64,000 nucleotides of DNA from Scytonema sp. UIC 10036 (GCF_009725235.1 NZ_WJFC01000027.1:1-64000), one strand, 5' to 3'. Positions 8,998 through 19,678 are shown, counted from the stretch's first letter. The notes: generated by a model not told the origin, from the letters alone. Translations and numbers: made by a program.

Positions 8998-11355
8998 ATG
9001 ACATCAGTGGAGCTTGAAAAAACAGGACTCAGTGATGAGCAGGTGGAGAAACTGTGGGCAGCATTTAAAGTCTTTGATGAAGATAACAGTGGTACTATCT
9101 CAACAGAGGAATTAGGACAGGTTATGCGTTCATTGGGACAGAACCCCAGTGATACAGAGTTGCGAGATATGATTAAAGAGGTAGATGTTGACTTGTCGGG
9201 TAGCATTGATTTTGAAGAGTTCAAAGCACTGATGGTGTCCAAGCAAGGCGATCGCAACAGCCGTCTGAAATTGGCGTTTAGTGTGTTTGATGAAAACGGC
9301 AGTGGCGAGATCGCTGTAGACGAAATGCGTTCCGTCATGAGTAAGTTTGGGTTGACAGACTCTGAACTTGATGAGATGGTCAAGGAGGTAGACCACGATG
9401 GCGATGGCTCCATTGATTTTGAGGAGTTCTGTAAACTCATGCCAAACGAGTCGGAGGTAGCAACTGGCTATAAGGACTCACCAATTCCAACTACCAAAAG
9501 CTCACTGACTAGGAATGCAACCACTGCTCCTCCTGAGCCTAATATACAAGAGGCAATCGCTCTTGACAGTTCTGAAGTTCCACAAATGCAAGAGCTACTC
9601 ACCCAAAGTCCGGCTAGTACACAAAGGTGCGGTACATCCCGTTTGCATATGCAAATTGGGCTGTTTCGTCTGATTCAAGGAGCAGCTTATCGTTGCTTTC
9701 GAGAAAGTTTTTCAGCCAATCACGAGACTCATCTACGCGTAAGAAATCTGCCCTATAGAATTACAGATTTTGTGCAGTTTGTCAAGACGGCCATTGAGTT
9801 TTATAAGGGGTTAGGTGTGGTGGAACAAGCCTGCTATCCCGTATTGGATGAAGTGGTTAAATCAATCGCGAGTGAGTATGCTCGCTTAGAAGAGCGTATC
9901 AAAAACTGGAAGACAGTGGAAAAGACAACAGAGATGTTGGCAGAGGAAAAAGCGATGTTAGAAGCGCGAGGGAAATCTGCTAGTGTCAAACAGAAGTTTG
10001 CTGCGGGTGTCGAATTTGCTATCACATTGAAGAAAAAACATTTCAGCTTGCGTGATATTGCAGAAGGCGTGCTTGCTATCAACGAACTCAATCGACTGAG
10101 GAATATGGATCTGAATGAGGAGATGGCTCCTCCACCAACTCAATTAGGAGAAGATCCTTATGAGTACCTGAAAAAGTGGAATCGTGTCATTCTCTCAAAT
10201 GCCTCAGAGGAGGTAGATGGTGCGATGATGCCAGTGGCATATTGGTATGAGGATTTCATGCCAAAGTTACTGGCTGCGTTTAGTGTCAGTACAGAAGATA
10301 ATATTCAATGTAATACAGTACCTGATGAAGCAGCTTTAAACAAGTGGTACGAGACTACCAAAGCTGCAGGAGAGTTCGAGCGCTATGGGGCAGATGTTGC
10401 AGCAGGCTTTCCAAAATGTACTCCAAAACAGAAGCTCATACTTCAGCAAGCGTGGCGTCTTACACACCACTACCTTAATGGGGTACAAAAGCGTCGCGAA
10501 CGCTTGGAATTTGGGCGTGAGTCAGGGGCGCTTTCACAATACGTTTCATTTATTGACATATATTTAGGTCGAAATGATGTGAAGAATGCACAAATGCGTG
10601 TCAGCTTTCCATACTACCTCGGTCCTGCAGTATGGCGCTTCTTCCACACTACAGCAGAGATAGTTTGTACTAAAACAACCGATCGACAAAAATCTCTGGT
10701 GAAAGTCTTTGAAGACTTTTTCCGTCTGTTTGCTAGCCTGTATCCCTGTCCTTACTGTCGTCACCACCTTAATATGTATGTTGTCCAAAACAAGGAAGTG
10801 GAGATGTACCCTGTGGAGTACCTTTTGCTTGGACGCGATCCACAGCTAACGAATTTTGAAGTGTCATTAGATGCAAAATTATCCTGCGTTGTCGATGGTC
10901 CTTCTCTTCGTCTATTCTTCTGGAAACTACACAATACCGTTTCTTCCTCTATTGCTCGTTCAGAGGAGTGGTACCATAAAGATGAAAAAGCATTTTATAC
11001 TACCCGCTATTGGCCCAGCCTGGATTCCGAGTTAGCAAAAGCAAAAGCACTCAAACATCATAGTATTGCTTGCGATCGCATTTACCGTCTTTATGGTACT
11101 TTAAAATCAGCATCACGCCTGGTAGGAGTCAGAACAACTTTGCAAAAGCTGTTGTCCAAGGGTGATGAAGAAGGTATTAGAGAGGCATGCTTAATTGCAC
11201 AAGACTATATCAAGGATTTAGAGGAAGCTGTCATTAGTAGCAACTTCTTACAAGAAACTTACTACTTTGACCCCGAACTTGTCGATCGAACCCCATACTT
11301 TTCTCCCGAAGAAGAGGCGTTTGCACGCAGTGGTGTGTTTGTTGAACTTGCCTAA
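8998..11355 (+). CDS. Calmodulin-like four-EF-hand protein fused to an Erv/Alr-type sulfhydryl oxidase domain
   Basis: The start at 8998 follows GGAGAGA; an upstream start would add an unlikely 22 aa. In the 785-aa protein the first 150 residues hold four full EF-hand loops at 27-38, 63-74, 98-109 and 132-143, each with acidic residues at positions 1 and 12 and Gly at 6, spaced as in calmodulin. A Ser/Thr/Pro linker and a helical middle region (~220-530) that I do not recognise follow. The C-terminal part has AVWRFFHTTA and then Cys584-Pro-Tyr-Cys587 (LYPCPYCRHH) and RLFFWKLHNTV. This is the Trp/His/CxxC/His-Asn pattern of FAD-dependent Erv1/Alr sulfhydryl oxidases, which form disulfides with O2. 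Ca2+ control of thiol oxidation is inferred. No signal peptide is visible. Confidence 0.8.
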   Translation: MTSVELEKTGLSDEQVEKLWAAFKVFDEDNSGTISTEELGQVMRSLGQNPSDTELRDMIKEVDVDLSGSIDFEEFKALMVSKQGDRNSRLKLAFSVFDENGSGEIAVDEMRSVMSKFGLTDSELDEMVKEVDHDGDGSIDFEEFCKLMPNESEVATGYKDSPIPTTKSSLTRNATTAPPEPNIQEAIALDSSEVPQMQELLTQSPASTQRCGTSRLHMQIGLFRLIQGAAYRCFRESFSANHETHLRVRNLPYRITDFVQFVKTAIEFYKGLGVVEQACYPVLDEVVKSIASEYARLEERIKNWKTVEKTTEMLAEEKAMLEARGKSASVKQKFAAGVEFAITLKKKHFSLRDIAEGVLAINELNRLRNMDLNEEMAPPPTQLGEDPYEYLKKWNRVILSNASEEVDGAMMPVAYWYEDFMPKLLAAFSVSTEDNIQCNTVPDEAALNKWYETTKAAGEFERYGADVAAGFPKCTPKQKLILQQAWRLTHHYLNGVQKRRERLEFGRESGALSQYVSFIDIYLGRNDVKNAQMRVSFPYYLGPAVWRFFHTTAEIVCTKTTDRQKSLVKVFEDFFRLFASLYPCPYCRHHLNMYVVQNKEVEMYPVEYLLLGRDPQLTNFEVSLDAKLSCVVDGPSLRLFFWKLHNTVSSSIARSEEWYHKDEKAFYTTRYWPSLDSELAKAKALKHHSIACDRIYRLYGTLKSASRLVGVRTTLQKLLSKGDEEGIREACLIAQDYIKDLEEAVISSNFLQETYYFDPELVDRTPYFSPEEEAFARSGVFVELA

Positions 11356-12336
11356 CCGTTTTCTACAGTCATGCCGAAGGGTTAATTAGCTCGAGCGGTA
11401 ATTGGTAACTATTAATTTGGTAATGGGTAATCTCTCATCTACTCATTACCTATTCCCATTTTTTACTTTTAACCATATTAATTTTTATGACAATTAAATA
11501 AAGAGCTTGCACACTCCAGAGATAATTTACTCAAATTTCTGACTTTTCTTATATTTCTGACGTTTCTGACGTTTCTGACTTTACAGACAGCGAAGCCGCA
11601 GGCATTGCTCTACTGACTGTACCTATAAGTTAAACAAAATTTTTAGCGAGAGTATATTTAAGGATACTATATACATATGCTAAAAATTATCTATCAGAGA
11701 AAATTATATGGTGTAGCTGTTAGCCACAATGAGTGGTCAGCCTATGCCAATAAAATGCGATCGCAGTAGTAAAACACTAAAATTTACCGTGATTGTGGAA
11801 CATTAATCTTTGACTACGCCCATAAAACTTCAAATCTTTAAAAATTTGAAAAAACGTTCCATTTAAGTAATTGAGATGATATTTCATAAATTCTTCATTG
11901 AGAGTTCATCGTTCTTAAGTATGAACTCTGTTATAAATTGTGAGGTAGATAACCTTATGAGTTAACTCGTTTGAGAAGGGCAAACAGATACTCTCTATCA
12001 AAGGAAGCTGGGGGACAGCTTACCTTAGTATCCCTTCATTATATGTCTGCTACCAAATATGAGTGCTTCTAGGCAATATGCCTACTTTGTCCATTTTTGA
12101 AGATAAAAATGACAAAGTACCCTCTAGTTTCAGGTACTTGATTCTAAAAATATCTGGTTTGTTAAATCATTACCGTATATAAAGTAATCGAGCAAGCCAA
12201 CTATTCAAATTTTCTCCAATATATTAATTTAGGGGTGGAATTGAGAAACCACCCAGGCGGGGCAGAAAAATTTGTCTACCTCATAAGAGTTATATTTAAC
12301 GCAAGTAAATACCTCCATATCATCCCTCTTTGCCTA
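11356..12336. other. Long AT-rich intergenic region
   Basis: I see no gene in it. It contains a short tandem run of TTTCTGACG-type units at 11538-11582 and a HIP1-like GCGATCGC at 11758-11765. A stem around 12004-12025 (AGCTGGGGGACAGCT) could be part of an untranslated leader, but I cannot assign it to a known RNA class. Confidence 0.4.
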
Positions 12337-12654
12337 ATGATGCCAAAATATTTTTTATTAGGATTTATGCCCTTAAGTATATTCGTGCCTATTCTTTTGG
12401 GCTTTAGTTCTACTACTTGTACTCAGTCTAAATTACGGTTTCCAAACAATGATTGGCAAAAGCAGATCGTGTTTCAAGAGACTTTTGAACCTCCAGGAGA
12501 CGGAGAACCAAAAGATACCGCTGGTGCTGGTTCCCGCAAGGGGTTGAGTTGTTTTCCAAATGAACAGTCTATGAAAACGTTAATTAGGTGGCAGCGTATC
12601 TGTACCCAAAAACTTACAGCATTAAAATTTATTAATGATAGTGCTAATGGCTAA
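12337..12654 (+). CDS. Short DUF928-like secreted protein
   Basis: From the ATG at 12337 the ~105-aa product begins with a clear signal sequence (MMPKYFLLGFMPLSIFVPILL). A segment FEPPGDGEPKDTAGAGSR and a conserved Cys follow. This is the P-P-x-x-G-x-P and G-A-G-S-R signature seen near the N-terminus of DUF928 proteins (compare VFKPPKRGKPP in the protein at 48059-48829). DUF928 proteins are usually 200-260 aa, so this one lacks most of the domain. It is probably a truncated paralogue, with its 3' end running into the GCTAATG repeats. It converges on an AAA-CHASE2 gene, and DUF928 and CHASE2 genes are also neighbours at 45.7-48.8 kb. Confidence 0.5.
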   Translation: MMPKYFLLGFMPLSIFVPILLGFSSTTCTQSKLRFPNNDWQKQIVFQETFEPPGDGEPKDTAGAGSRKGLSCFPNEQSMKTLIRWQRICTQKLTALKFINDSANG

Positions 12655-12698
12655 TGGCTAATAGCTAATGGCTAATGGCTAATGGCTAATAGCTAATG
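12642..12698. repeat. GCTAATG heptad short tandem repeat
   Basis: About eight head-to-tail copies of a GCTAATG/GCTAATA heptad lie at the end of the DUF928-like gene; its stop codon is inside them. Such heptad repeats are a hallmark of heterocystous cyanobacteria. Related runs are at 21895-21976. Confidence 0.85.
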
Positions 12699-12747
12699 AA
12701 GAACTATCAACGGAGGATGCACAATTAGCAATTAGCAACAAGAGATT

Positions 12748-15516
12748 TTACAAATTTCTAAGAATTTTCTCAATAAAAGCTTGATTTTCTTTACTTTCTG
12801 CTTGCTTGAGATACTCAATAGCAATTTGTCCTTCGACTGGTTGATCCTTGGAGAGTGTAACTAATAATTTTACTGTTTCACGCAGTTGTATCTTCTCCAA
12901 GTATTTGCTAACACAAATTTGTACGCAAACGGCGGCAACAATGACTCCAATCAGTGGAGGGACAACAGGAATCCACCAACCTTTTAAAAAAGCGAGAAAA
13001 CTAACTGCTATCATTCCTCCACTTGCGCTCACAAGAAGAAGTACCATATTTCTCAGTGTTTTAGCCTGCCAACTGAATACTGCTCCGACTCCAGACCATA
13101 ACAGAATCCAAAGCCATTCAATCGGTTCAGACCAAACTTTTAGCATTGGTCGTCCATCCAAAGCAGCACTCAGAATTTGACTAACAATATTTGCGTGCAA
13201 TGTGACTCCTGCCATCCGATATGGAGGATCGAATATGCGACTGCTGTAAGGTGTTTGAAACATATCATTAGTGCTTTCTGCTGTTAAGCCAATCAGCACA
13301 ACCCGATTGTAAATTTTATCTTGTGGAATACGCTTAGCTAACAAATCTGTGAAAGAAAATATTTGGAATTGTTTTTCAGTTCCATAAAAGTTCTGTAAGA
13401 TTTGATAGCCTCCGGCATCATTACGGACGTAGCCACCATCATTTGGTCTAAAGGGAACAAGCACGGTTTTTCCCAACTGAATGTAATGCGGTAATCTGGG
13501 AAGAGGTTTGGGCGCAATCCCTTCAGCTTTTAAATAAAGTAATGCCAGTCGCAAGCCCAGATTGAAACGCAAACCAGCTTTGTGAGAGCGAACTGAAAGT
13601 AAGGCGCGACGCACTTTGCCGTCTCCATCCAACACCTGATCCGACATTCCCACCTGACCTAACTTTGACAAAACAGTAGGTGGGTCAACTTTACTTCCTA
13701 CAACTTTTTCAATACCAATTAAATTTGAAGTCGTTTTATAAAGTTCTACTAGCTCTTTATGTCCCGGTTCCACGGGTAAATCTCTATACAAGTCCAGACC
13801 GATAGCTCTGGGTTTATAGCTTTTTAAAGTTTGGAGTGTTTGAGCTAGTACCCGATCTGAAATTGGATAATGACCCGCTGCTTTGATATCTAACTCATCA
13901 ATCGCAATTATCACAATACGAGGATCGATCGCCGCCGGAAAACGTGATTGGAAAAAGTTATCTAATGTTGCCCATTCCATACCCTGTAACAAACCAGTCA
14001 AACGCAAAAGAATGACTGAGCCAGCAACACCTCCTGCAATTCTTGCAATCCACGCTTTCCGTAAATTTATGTTTTGGGCGTACTGTTTGGCAACTCTCCG
14101 CGCATCAGCCAAGATGTTATATGCTTGTTTTGCCGCTTGTAGGGCAAATTTCGCCTTTTCTCGCTCAGCTTGTCTCGCTTGTTTCTCGAAAGCCAGAGAT
14201 TTTTCAAGTTCTTGTTTTGCTAGTTCTTGACTAGCAGCCAAAAAACGGTAATCTGTGTCGCTGAGCTTTTTATCTTCAGCCCAAGCCAGTGCTTCTTGTA
14301 ATGCCTTGCCTCGGAGAAGTTGTGACTCGTCTTGCTGTTCGGAAGCAACCCAAGCTTTCAAGTTTTGTGCATAAGGACGCATATTCTCCAGTTGTTTGGC
14401 AACCCATTCCTGATTAAATATAGCTTTGTAAATAGGATTTTTTACCTTTAGTTTTCCCTGTTTGCGGACAACTAAACCTGACAACTGTAGTTCTATATGT
14501 TCTCGGCTATCCTCTATTGGTATATTCTCTCCAGCAAGTATTTGTTGATAAATATTCAACAAGCGTCCTGCTGTTTTTTCACTGGCTAAGAGGCGATCGC
14601 GAATCGTCCTGAAATGCTGAGGTTCATCTTGAAATTCCCACTTCTCAACCATCTGCGATTTGACAACACTTTCTACCCAAAAAGCTTCTGCACCTCGCGG
14701 AATCGTTAAACCACCACTCACAGCTTCTTGACTAAAACTTTGTATTAAATAACACAATTTTTGAGTAAGAAAGGGCTGTCCTCCTGTCCAAGCTAAAATT
14801 TCTTTAAGAATGACAGGCACTTGTGCAGATGCGCCAGCCATATTCTCTACAAGCAATCCCTCTGCTAAAGGTTGAACTTGCTCTAGAGAAAGATCTTGCA
14901 GTTCTACAGCTTTACCAAGATTAAACGGAGTGCGCTTTTTATCTTGAATCAAATCTGAAGGTGTTGCTACGCCGAAGAGCGCAAACGTAATACGTTGATA
15001 TTTTGGATCGATAGCTCTTTGGTTGTAGCAAAACCGAATCAGGGCAAAAAAGTCATCTACTGAAAAATCAAGACTGAGAATGCTGTCCACTTCATCAAGA
15101 AAAATAACAAGTTTTTCTGGTATATGAACCAGCAGAACATCAGAAATAAACTGACTCAACCTTTGAGGTAGAGAAATGCTTTCATGCTCTTGCCACCAGG
15201 CTTTCAAATTGACTTTTTTTGACAGCTTCAACCCAGACCATAACTCACCAACAATTCCCTTGTACCATTGAGCAGGAGTCACGGTTTCACTGCCAATATT
15301 TGTCATATCAATACTTGCACACCGGAACCCCTGTTGTTGCAAGCGATGCTTGGTTCTTACCAATAGGGATGATTTGCCCATTTGCCTGGTGTTGAGGACA
15401 TAGCAAAATTCACCATTCTTGAGCGCTTCATAGAGTTCCTCATCCGCTTGTCGCTCCACATAACTTGGAGCATCACTCCTCAGACTACCACCTACTTGAT
15501 ATACGTAAAAGTTCAT
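12748..15516 (-). CDS. AAA-like ATPase fused to a CHASE2 sensor with membrane helices
   Basis: In this 922-aa protein residues ~1-390 are a cyanobacterial AAA-like (STAND-type) ATPase. Its Walker A is unusual ([11 protein letters not shown]), Walker B is [10 protein letters not shown], and [18 protein letters not shown] sensor elements follow. A coiled linker (~430-490) leads to a membrane helix (~492-512) and an extracytoplasmic CHASE2 domain (~515-790, with [20 protein letters not shown] and [10 protein letters not shown]). Three C-terminal helices and a short cytoplasmic tail follow. CHASE2 normally feeds kinases or cyclases, but here the ATPase sits before it and no catalytic output follows. 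The ligand is unknown. The AAA part is a close paralogue of 16421-17953, pointing to a local duplication. Confidence 0.88.
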   Translation of the reverse strand: MNFYVYQVGGSLRSDAPSYVERQADEELYEALKNGEFCYVLNTRQMGKSSLLVRTKHRLQQQGFRCASIDMTNIGSETVTPAQWYKGIVGELWSGLKLSKKVNLKAWWQEHESISLPQRLSQFISDVLLVHIPEKLVIFLDEVDSILSLDFSVDDFFALIRFCYNQRAIDPKYQRITFALFGVATPSDLIQDKKRTPFNLGKAVELQDLSLEQVQPLAEGLLVENMAGASAQVPVILKEILAWTGGQPFLTQKLCYLIQSFSQEAVSGGLTIPRGAEAFWVESVVKSQMVEKWEFQDEPQHFRTIRDRLLASEKTAGRLLNIYQQILAGENIPIEDSREHIELQLSGLVVRKQGKLKVKNPIYKAIFNQEWVAKQLENMRPYAQNLKAWVASEQQDESQLLRGKALQEALAWAEDKKLSDTDYRFLAASQELAKQELEKSLAFEKQARQAEREKAKFALQAAKQAYNILADARRVAKQYAQNINLRKAWIARIAGGVAGSVILLRLTGLLQGMEWATLDNFFQSRFPAAIDPRIVIIAIDELDIKAAGHYPISDRVLAQTLQTLKSYKPRAIGLDLYRDLPVEPGHKELVELYKTTSNLIGIEKVVGSKVDPPTVLSKLGQVGMSDQVLDGDGKVRRALLSVRSHKAGLRFNLGLRLALLYLKAEGIAPKPLPRLPHYIQLGKTVLVPFRPNDGGYVRNDAGGYQILQNFYGTEKQFQIFSFTDLLAKRIPQDKIYNRVVLIGLTAESTNDMFQTPYSSRIFDPPYRMAGVTLHANIVSQILSAALDGRPMLKVWSEPIEWLWILLWSGVGAVFSWQAKTLRNMVLLLVSASGGMIAVSFLAFLKGWWIPVVPPLIGVIVAAVCVQICVSKYLEKIQLRETVKLLVTLSKDQPVEGQIAIEYLKQAESKENQAFIEKILRNL

Positions 15517-16420
15517 TATATAAATTATTAATTAAGATAAATTTTGCACTGTTTTACACCCAAACATACTCAGTCTCATTCCTCTTTTCTTTTATTAGAG
15601 CGTTCATTTAATTTTAGAAACTTTTCACACAATCATTCCTAATTCCTCCTGACATTTTTTTTGATACTTATGTCCATAAAGCACTTTTAAATGGTACAAA
15701 TTTTACCAGAAATGGATAGAAATAACAATTTACAAGAAAACGGAATAGAGATTTTAGCAATCTGCGATCGCATTCACAATCCCTATTCTCAACCCTAAAA
15801 TGGTAATAACCTCAGGGTTAAGCTTCCAGAGATAAATTTATACCGTCTTTGAAAAGGATAAAATACATCCTTTGTATTTTATCATTTGACAACAACATCT
15901 TAATATCAAGCTACCAATAGAGTTATTGCTCGCTCTTACATCCAACCAGGTTAGAACTACTGTAAAACAATAGCTAGTAAAACTGACCTTTTGGGAGAAA
16001 TGTGACTTCCCAAAGATGTAAATTTGAAACTGTTGCCAGGGATGTTTAAAGTACCAGTAGGCTCTCACCTAGCATGGCTAGACTGTGAGTTGATAATGTT
16101 ATCTTTATTTAGTCATATCATTTGCCGAGAAATTAGTATACTATTTTTAAAGTGTATTTAGTAAGGAATTTAATTGTAAGAAAAGGGGGAAAAAGCAGGA
16201 AAAAGCAGGAAAAAAGCAGGGCAAATTGCCGAGAAAATAAGTATTGAAAGTAGTAATCGTCAGAAATGTAGTTGCTGCTTACTAAGCGTTTCCACTCCAG
16301 CACCCTAATGTATGTCCTTATGTCTCCTTCATCAGCGAAGTGCTGGTTTGAGTGTAAGAAGATACACTTTGCATTTCTCAATAAAAGTGGTATCATCTAA
16401 CACAAATACCGTTGAAACCA
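15517..16420. other. Divergent intergenic region between two AAA-like paralogues
   Basis: There is no gene. It presumably carries the promoters of both divergent AAA genes. At 16188-16220 there are three tandem copies of an AAAAAGCAGG unit. A stem of about 10 bp at 15846-15883 (GGATAAAATACA / TGTATTTTATC) stands out, but I cannot assign it a role. Confidence 0.4.
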
Positions 16421-17953
16421 ATGACCCTCTACCAATACCAAATTGGTGGTAGCCTGACTACTGATGCACCAAGTTACGTAGAACGAAAAGCAGATTCGGA
16501 ATTGTACAATGCCTTGAAAGAGGGAGACTTTTGTTACGTCCTCAACTCAAGACAGATGGGCAAATCCTCTCTGATGGTAAAAACTCGTCAGCACCTGCAG
16601 AAGCAAGGCTTTAAATGCGCTACGATAGATATGACTAATATCGGTAGTGAAAACATTACTCCATTGCAGTGGTACAAGGGAGTCGTTGCTGAATTATGTT
16701 CGGGTTTTAAGCTGTATAAAAAAATTAACTTCAAGGCTTGGTGGAGCGAGCAGGAAGGAATATCTCTACTGCAAAAGTTAAGCCGCTTTATCTCTGAAGT
16801 ACTGTTAGTGGAATTCCCCGATGAAAGGCTTTTTATATTTATAGATGAAATTGACAGTATTCTCAGTCTAGACTTTTCAGTAGACGATTTTTTTGCCTTA
16901 ATTCGCTACTGTTACAATCAAAGAGCTACAAACCCTGAGTATAACCGTATTACATTTGCAATCTTTGGAGTAGCAACCCCATCAGATTTAATTCAAGATA
17001 GGAATTGTACGCCATTTAACATAGGAAAAGCTATAGAGATTCACGGGTTTGAGTTATCAGAAGCACAACCATTAGTCAAAGGATTGGCAGCTATACCAGT
17101 GAACCAACCCCAAGTCATATTGAAAGAAATATTGAATTGGACTGGTGGGCAACCGTTTCTCACACAAAAGTTGTGCCAGCTGGTTGTCACTTTTATTCAT
17201 GGATCTAAAACAACAGGTATATCTATATTCCCTGGCACAGAAGCTTTTTGGGTAGAAAGGGTTGTTCGAGAAAAGGTGATCGATCAATGGGAATCTCAAG
17301 ACGATCCAGAACATTTACGAACAATTCGCGATCGCATCCTAGCAAATTCACACCGTGCAGGAAGACTACTTGGCATATATCAACAAATTTTGCAGGGAGA
17401 GAAAGTACCAACAGATGACAGTCACGAGCAAATCGAACTCTTGCTATCGGGTTTGGTTATCAGACAACAAGGCTATCTTCAAGTAAAGAACCGGATTTAT
17501 CAAGAAGTCTTCAACTTAGAGTGGGTAGAAAAGCGATTGGGATTTCTGCGCCCGTACTCTCAAGCTTTCGATGCTTGGATTGCGTCAAGGCAAACAGATT
17601 CTTCAAGACTGTTGCGCGGACAAGCATTAATTGATGCTCAAATTTGGTCACAAGGCAAAAGCTTAAGTGACTTAGATTATCAGTTTTTAGCTGCTTCTAA
17701 CGAATTAGATCGGCGAGAAATGCAACAAGTCTTAGAAGCACAGCGACTTAAAGAAGTTGAAGCCCGCCTCACAGAGGAAAGAAGAAGGTTCGCACAAGAA
17801 AAGAAAACTGCTAGAGCACAACGGTTGCTCATTGTGACATTAAGCATCGCTTTTTTGAAAACTCTCATGTTGGGAGGAGTCATTGTCTATCAGTATCAGC
17901 AAAAAGTGGTTAACAGCCACAAACATACAACGAGTATAATCAGTGACCAGTGA
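16421..17953 (+). CDS. AAA-like ATPase with C-terminal membrane anchor
   Basis: I take the ATG at 16421 (MTLYQYQIGG), which aligns with the start of the paralogue at 15516. The 510-aa product has Walker [12 protein letters not shown], Walker B LFIFIDEIDS, and the same [12 protein letters not shown] and RTIRDRIL elements as the neighbour. A coiled coil (~430-465) leads to one membrane helix (LLIVTLSIAFLKTLMLGG) and ~25 residues beyond it. Compared with the 922-aa paralogue it keeps the ATPase and linker and has lost CHASE2. Family members often carry WD40, TIR or CHASE2 parts, so this could be a truncated duplicate or an independent form. The function is unknown; a signalling switch at the membrane is inference. 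Confidence 0.85.
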   Translation: MTLYQYQIGGSLTTDAPSYVERKADSELYNALKEGDFCYVLNSRQMGKSSLMVKTRQHLQKQGFKCATIDMTNIGSENITPLQWYKGVVAELCSGFKLYKKINFKAWWSEQEGISLLQKLSRFISEVLLVEFPDERLFIFIDEIDSILSLDFSVDDFFALIRYCYNQRATNPEYNRITFAIFGVATPSDLIQDRNCTPFNIGKAIEIHGFELSEAQPLVKGLAAIPVNQPQVILKEILNWTGGQPFLTQKLCQLVVTFIHGSKTTGISIFPGTEAFWVERVVREKVIDQWESQDDPEHLRTIRDRILANSHRAGRLLGIYQQILQGEKVPTDDSHEQIELLLSGLVIRQQGYLQVKNRIYQEVFNLEWVEKRLGFLRPYSQAFDAWIASRQTDSSRLLRGQALIDAQIWSQGKSLSDLDYQFLAASNELDRREMQQVLEAQRLKEVEARLTEERRRFAQEKKTARAQRLLIVTLSIAFLKTLMLGGVIVYQYQQKVVNSHKHTTSIISDQ

Positions 17954-18022
17954 CCAGCGCTCGGCGATCGGTCGGTAGGGCAATGTTCGCCCCACTAACC
18001 ACTAACCACTAACTACTAACTA
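17946..18022. repeat. Short tandem repeats after the AAA gene
   Basis: GTGACCA and ACCACTA/ACTACTA heptad units occur in direct repeats at both ends of this stretch. They are of the same general class as the GCTAATG repeats nearby. Confidence 0.6.
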
Positions 18023-18117
18023 ACATATTTAACAATGAGTTAAGTAATGAGAATTATTGGTTTAGAAATCTTACAATCCAAGAACCAACTCTGTTGAGAT
18101 TATGAGGGTTTTATCGG

Positions 18118-18309
18118 ATGCTAAGTACTCCGACTCTGATTGGGCTGATAATTGCAGTAATTGGTGTAGTTGCTTGGATTGGTGGCAGTCTAAGAGTTGC
18201 TAACCTCGAACTAAATCTTCAAACAACAAAGGGGCGCATCACATTTATCTTTGCTGTATTACACGTTTTCGGGGGATTGGCTATCATTATTATTGATTTA
18301 TTCCTCTAA
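18118..18309 (+). CDS. Small two-helix membrane protein of unknown function
   Basis: This 63-aa protein starts at an ATG preceded by GAGGG at a workable distance. It has two hydrophobic helices (LIGLIIAVIGVVAWIGGSL and ITFIFAVLHVFGGLAIIIIDL) joined by a short polar loop. I do not recognise a family. It is on the same strand as mltA and 66 bp upstream of it, with a hairpin between them that may end its transcript. The codon use and uninterrupted hydrophobic pattern support a real gene. Confidence 0.5.
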   Translation: MLSTPTLIGLIIAVIGVVAWIGGSLRVANLELNLQTTKGRITFIFAVLHVFGGLAIIIIDLFL

Positions 18310-18315
18310 TGACAA

Positions 18316-18363
18316 TTAAGGGAGGTAGTGGTTAGAATACTACACACTTCATACCTCCTTTAA
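18316..18363 (+). terminator. Hairpin between small membrane protein and mltA
   Basis: TTAAGGGAGGTA (18316-18327) pairs, with one mismatch, with TACCTCCTTTAA (18352-18363). The loop is long and no T-run follows, so it may be an attenuating stem instead of a strong terminator. Confidence 0.4.
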
Positions 18364-18375
18364 TGTTTCAGCCCT

Positions 18376-19677
18376 ATGTTCCGGAAGACAAAAGCACTTG
18401 CTGTCATAGCCATTGGCTTTCCCGTTACTCCTTTAATTGCACTCATACCCGTGCAACAAGTAGCACAAAACCAACTGAGTCCTCCAGAATGTAGGGTGGC
18501 AAAGTGGGAATTACCCGCCACCGCTCAAAATCAACCTCAAAATATCACAAATCCAAAGCCTGTTACACCACCACTAGTACCTATTCAAAAGTCACCTTTT
18601 CCTTGTTGTAAAGATGATATCTCTTGCTTGGATAAGCAATTATGGGGAGAAAACAGTCAATTACCAGACAAAAAAGCGCTGATAACGTCTGTCGATCGCA
18701 GCCTGCAATATTTGTCTTCCAGTAACGCTGCAGTGGCTTACCAAGGAGCTCGAGTAGAGGGAATTACACGAGAACGTGTTATTAAAAGTTTACGAAGGTT
18801 TCGCGAACTTCTGCTACAATCCAAATCAGCCACAGAACTCAATGCAGCGATCGCAAAAGAATTTGTTTTTTACCAATCTGTAGGTAGTGACGGCAAAGGT
18901 TCCGTTTTGTTTACCGCTTACTACGAACCAGTTTACGCTGCCAGTCGCGTTCCCACAGCAGAATACCGCTATCCTGTTTATCGTTTACCACAAGATTTAC
19001 AATCTTGGTCGAGACCCCACCCTACACGCTTGGAATTAGAAGGTGCGGATGGGTTGCAAGCTTCAAAAGGTCGATTGCAGGGGTTGGAGTTGTTTTGGTT
19101 TCGCGATCGCCTAGAACCATACTTAGCACAAATACAGGGTTCTGCTCGATTGCAGTTTCCTGATAGAAAGCAGACAACTATAGGGTACGCTGGCAATACA
19201 GCTTATAACTATAAAAGTATTGGAAAATCCCTAGCAGAAGATGGCAAGCTTCAACTTGAAGGGATGACTATGCCAACTATTTTGGACTATTTCCAGAAAT
19301 ATCCACAAGAATTAAATATTTATATTCCTCGCGATCGCAGCTTTGTGTTTTTTCAAGAGAACTATGGAGCGCCAGCACGAGGTTCTATTGGCGTAGCACT
19401 GACAGCCGAGCGTTCAATAGCAACGGATAAATCCTTGATGCCCCCCGGTGCTTTGGCGTTCATTAGAGCACCTTTTCCCTTTGTAAACAAAGCTAGTGGA
19501 AAAATGGAACACCGGATTGTGAGTCGTTACGTTCTCGATCAAGACACAGGAGGTGCAATCAAAGGCGCAGGTAGAGTCGATTATTTTCTAGGTACCGGTT
19601 CGGTAGCAGGCGATCGTGCTGGTGTCACAGTCAGTCCCGGTCAATTGTACTATTTACTGTTAAAGCCCACCATATAA
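18376..19677 (+). CDS. mltA: Membrane-bound lytic murein transglycosylase A (MltA/3D family)
   Basis: The 433-aa product has an N-terminal signal-like helix (MFRKTKALAVIAIGFPVTPL). An MltA domain (FTAYYEPVYAASR, GYAGNTAYNYKSIGKSL) follows, and a C-terminal 3D segment (GAIKGAGRVDYFLGTG) carries the Asp residues of the double-psi barrel catalytic centre. MltA cleaves the MurNAc-GlcNAc bond of peptidoglycan with formation of a 1,6-anhydro end, in the periplasm. I see no lipobox Cys near the signal sequence, so anchoring by lipid, as in E. coli, is not evident. The length fits cyanobacterial homologues. It ends 179 bp before the convergent metF gene. Confidence 0.9.
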   Translation: MFRKTKALAVIAIGFPVTPLIALIPVQQVAQNQLSPPECRVAKWELPATAQNQPQNITNPKPVTPPLVPIQKSPFPCCKDDISCLDKQLWGENSQLPDKKALITSVDRSLQYLSSSNAAVAYQGARVEGITRERVIKSLRRFRELLLQSKSATELNAAIAKEFVFYQSVGSDGKGSVLFTAYYEPVYAASRVPTAEYRYPVYRLPQDLQSWSRPHPTRLELEGADGLQASKGRLQGLELFWFRDRLEPYLAQIQGSARLQFPDRKQTTIGYAGNTAYNYKSIGKSLAEDGKLQLEGMTMPTILDYFQKYPQELNIYIPRDRSFVFFQENYGAPARGSIGVALTAERSIATDKSLMPPGALAFIRAPFPFVNKASGKMEHRIVSRYVLDQDTGGAIKGAGRVDYFLGTGSVAGDRAGVTVSPGQLYYLLLKPTI

Positions 19678-19678
19678 A

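Noticed and set aside
12642..12698. CRISPR-like array
   Set aside because: The repeats are 7-bp heptads without spacers; they are short tandem repeats.
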